This document shows positions 62,101-64,000 of a stretch of DNA of 64,000 nt, one piece after another. The notes under the pieces were generated by a model, which was given only the letters and a program-made list of their open reading frames with translations, had not been told where the DNA came from and searched no databases. The stretch comes from Nomia melanderi (Eukaryota > Arthropoda > Insecta > Hymenoptera > Halictidae), in the NCBI RefSeq assembly GCF_051020985.1, contig NC_134999.1:21664160-21728159 (forward strand), written 5' to 3'. Each line of letters starts with the position of its first letter. The first letter of the stretch is position 1. The translations under genes and the position numbers were made by a program.

Positions 62101-64000
62101 GTTTCTCGCTTTCCTTCTCCGCTTTCATGTCTTTCCTTTCCTCCTCTCCTTCTTCTTCTTTTACCCGTTTCTCTTCTTTCTCCTCCTCCTCCTCCTTTTC
62201 CTCTTCCTTCTCCTTCTCCTTCTCCTTTTCTACAGATGGTTTTCTATCTACTTCCGGAACAGATGGTTTTCTATCTACCTCCGGAACAGATGAGACTTCT
62301 TCTCGGCGTTCCCGATGCTCAATTTCGTCTAGTTGTGACTCGAACGAAGGATCGATTCGTACAGTAATGTCCTTTCTGGTTACAAGTTCTCGAATAATTC
62401 GAATAACGATCGTTCTCGGGATCATCAATTTCACCGAGATTTCCTCAATTATTATGATAGTAATCACTTTTCCCTTCACCACGTATTCGTTGATAATATA
62501 TTCCTCGAGCTCCTTTTTCAACTCTGGTGTGATCGATTCGTCGAGTTTTAAAACTTGTTCGTCGTCGACAACGTCTGCTCGCGAATATCCTTTGCTCACA
62601 ATTATCTCTTCGATAATGTATATCACACGTTCCCTGGGAACACGTTTCACCACCATGATATATTCTATAATTTCGATCGTTATTCTCTTTTTTCTGATTA
62701 CAAGCTCCTCGATTATTTGTTGCACCAAGCGACTGGTATCGTCGACGATAGCCTTTATATCGGCGGGAATGTTATCGGCGACGTCCAATTCCCTTTTCTC
62801 CGTTTTAGTGTCGCATATCTTTTCGGTGACAAATTTTGGCGATGTGGGCGTCGAACCAGGCGAGATCGTGACAATTTCCGCCTTCGCTGGGGAAATCTTT
62901 TGATCGAAACCGATCACGGACTCTTCTATCGCTTCTCGGTGTTTTTCGTCGAAGGACGCTTCAACTGCTCCCTTGACGCATACGGTTTCCAAACCGGCCT
63001 CCATCACGTCGACCACGGAAGAATCCGCTGGTCGCGCATGGACGTCGGTTTCTACCTCGTCTCTGGAGACCGAATCTTCCTTCAACAATTCTGCACAGAT
63101 TTCTTTGGCATCTTGTCGACGCTTCGCATCGTCTGTGACTTTGTCTTTCTCCTCGTCTTTCGCTTCGTCTTTCGGAGATGTAACCGCTTCGGTTTCCGTT
63201 ACTGTTTTCGCGCGAGACTCATCGGCCGCTTGAATCGTATCGACCGATTTGTAAGGCGAAACAATGGGCGCTGTCGTTGTTTCTGCGATCAGCTCCGCGA
63301 CTTCCTCGTGCGGCGGGAACTCTTCGGTGATACCCACTTTCGTCGGCATAACGGCGGGTTTGGTGTCCGGCAATTGGTCGCGGTCGTCGGCCCGTTTACT
63401 CGGCACACTTTCCGACACGAATGCCTTCGCTTCCTGTTTCGTTTCAGCCGCGGTCGGCGACAATGGTTTTCCCTCTTTGATCGTTTCTGTTCCAAACAAC
63501 GCCTTGTCCGAAAGAAAGTCATCCTCCCTTAGGACCTCGGCAACTTTCCTCACGATCTCCGTGACATCCTTCGGTTTATCGTCGATGTCGATACCGACCG
63601 TTCCCGCGAGAACTTCACCGACGTCGCGCACGGCTTCTTTAAGGTCCCTCACAGCTCCGGCCACCGCTTCTTCGCCGTGCTCCGCGTCCAATCCTTCTTC
63701 GTCCTTGCCGATATCGAATTGCACTTTATCCGATGGCTTGGTCAGCGCGTCGGGTGACGCGGTCTCGATTTGCGGCTGCATTTCCTCCAGTTTCTCGACA
63801 ACACCCTCCAACGTGTCTTTAACGGCGTCCTTTATCGGTAGAGTTTCGCGTGGCAAACCGACGATCTCGTCTTCCAGCGACTCGAACGAATCTCTCGAAG
63901 CATCTTTCGTCTTCCTCGAGGGTTTCTTCGACGCTTCGCAAACGGTTATTTGTACCTTCTCACCCTGGACGGTCTCCTCTTTCGGCGTTTTGTCTTTCTC
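47185..64000 (-). CDS. futsch: Futsch/MAP1 microtubule-associated protein, C-terminal part
   Basis: Neuronal MAP1-family protein that stabilises axonal and synaptic microtubules. Two exons are seen: a giant one open from the window edge (64000) to 47608, and the last one, 47354-47185, joined in phase (donor CTCG^GTGGG, acceptor TTTGACAG^AGG). Together they show 5,520 residues; the N-terminal MAP1 region lies outside the window. In order from the edge: acidic region; helical modules 1 and 2 (about 62780-62300); a Lys/Glu-rich tract (about 62250-62080); a long region with SP motifs; a Ser-Pro repeat array (densest about 59900-51500) built on SRSPSV/SKSPSI; modules 3 and 4 (about 51030-50385); a Val/Ile-rich KKIVKHQVVEQ/KKEIIEQSEP repeat (about 49760-49530). 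The MAP1 light-chain end follows: VDLTYVPHHGNSYY, FFKRVRARYYVFSG and a terminus CTINLQDHETSCSAYRLEF. This end identifies the family. RSPS/KSPS sites are typical proline-directed kinase targets. No frameshift or stop was found. Confidence 0.95.
47355..47607 (-). other. last futsch intron with TG-rich hexamer repeat
   Basis: A 253-nt intron. Its centre (47476-47555) is a degenerate GGTGTAG/GGCGTG array on the plus strand. The upstream frame stays open through the whole intron, which is why the raw ORF seems to reach 47267, but the conserved MAP1 tail is only reached by splicing. Confidence 0.85.
51500..59900 (-). repeat. futsch Ser-Pro coding repeat array
   Basis: Tandem coding repeat with a basic unit of about 62 residues (186 nt), alternating SKSPSIASEKPELED, EKSRSPSVTADK and EKSRSPSVSGEPKEP blocks. 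Three neighbouring copies start at 57991, 58177 and 58363, exactly 186 nt apart and nearly identical, a sign of recent duplication or gene conversion. Copies become more diverged toward both ends. Confidence 0.9.

Overview
The window looks like nuclear DNA of an insect, most likely a hymenopteran (bee-like). Genes are split by short GT-AG introns, intergenic DNA is long and rich in TCGA/CG words and microsatellites, and the recognisable proteins are typical of insects. There are no bacterial-style operons and no clear transposon. All gene models below were built by hand from ORFs, splice sites and codon phase; none was checked against a database.

Layout. From 1 to 8.4 kb I see no convincing gene. 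From 8.4 to 11.2 kb the minus strand carries a complete eight-exon K+-dependent Na+/Ca2+ exchanger (SLC24/NCKX family). From 13.8 to 14.9 kb the minus strand carries a complete four-exon TTC1-like TPR protein. At about 18.15 kb there is a compact plus-strand promoter (inverted CCAAT, palindromic CRE, TATA) followed by a donor site. It may be the distant 5' exon of the tachykinin gene. From 24.0 to 25.9 kb an unrecognised minus-strand coding candidate is interrupted only by one in-frame TGA lying inside a possible 51-nt intron.

The most interesting stretch is 28.4-39.3 kb, a cluster of neuropeptide precursors: tachykinin (plus, 28480-29978), an unassigned four-exon secreted prohormone carrying PFNSWL-Gly and WPYVTMP-Gly amidation sites (minus, 33792-34878), and a natalisin-type precursor with three FxxxR-amide or related peptides (minus, 37813-39237). 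Tachykinin and natalisin are considered related signalling peptides, so finding them about 8 kb apart fits an origin by local duplication. A small hypothetical minus gene with an E-box-rich promoter lies at 32.5-33.15 kb.

From 40.4 to 42.2 kb the plus strand carries a complete seven-exon COMMD4 gene whose start codon sits alone in its coding exon. From 42.2 to 47.2 kb the DNA is dominated by trinucleotide microsatellites. From 47.2 kb to the window edge the minus strand is the C-terminal part of Futsch/MAP1, with one exon of more than 16.3 kb. It holds a huge Ser-Pro repeat array, flanked on both sides by pairs of a helical module of about 55-60 residues, and ends in the conserved MAP1 light-chain C-terminus. 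Its N-terminus lies beyond base 64000.

Functionally the window is rich in neuronal genes (Ca2+ exchanger, three peptide precursors, axonal MAP1), with two housekeeping genes (TTC1, COMMD4) in between.
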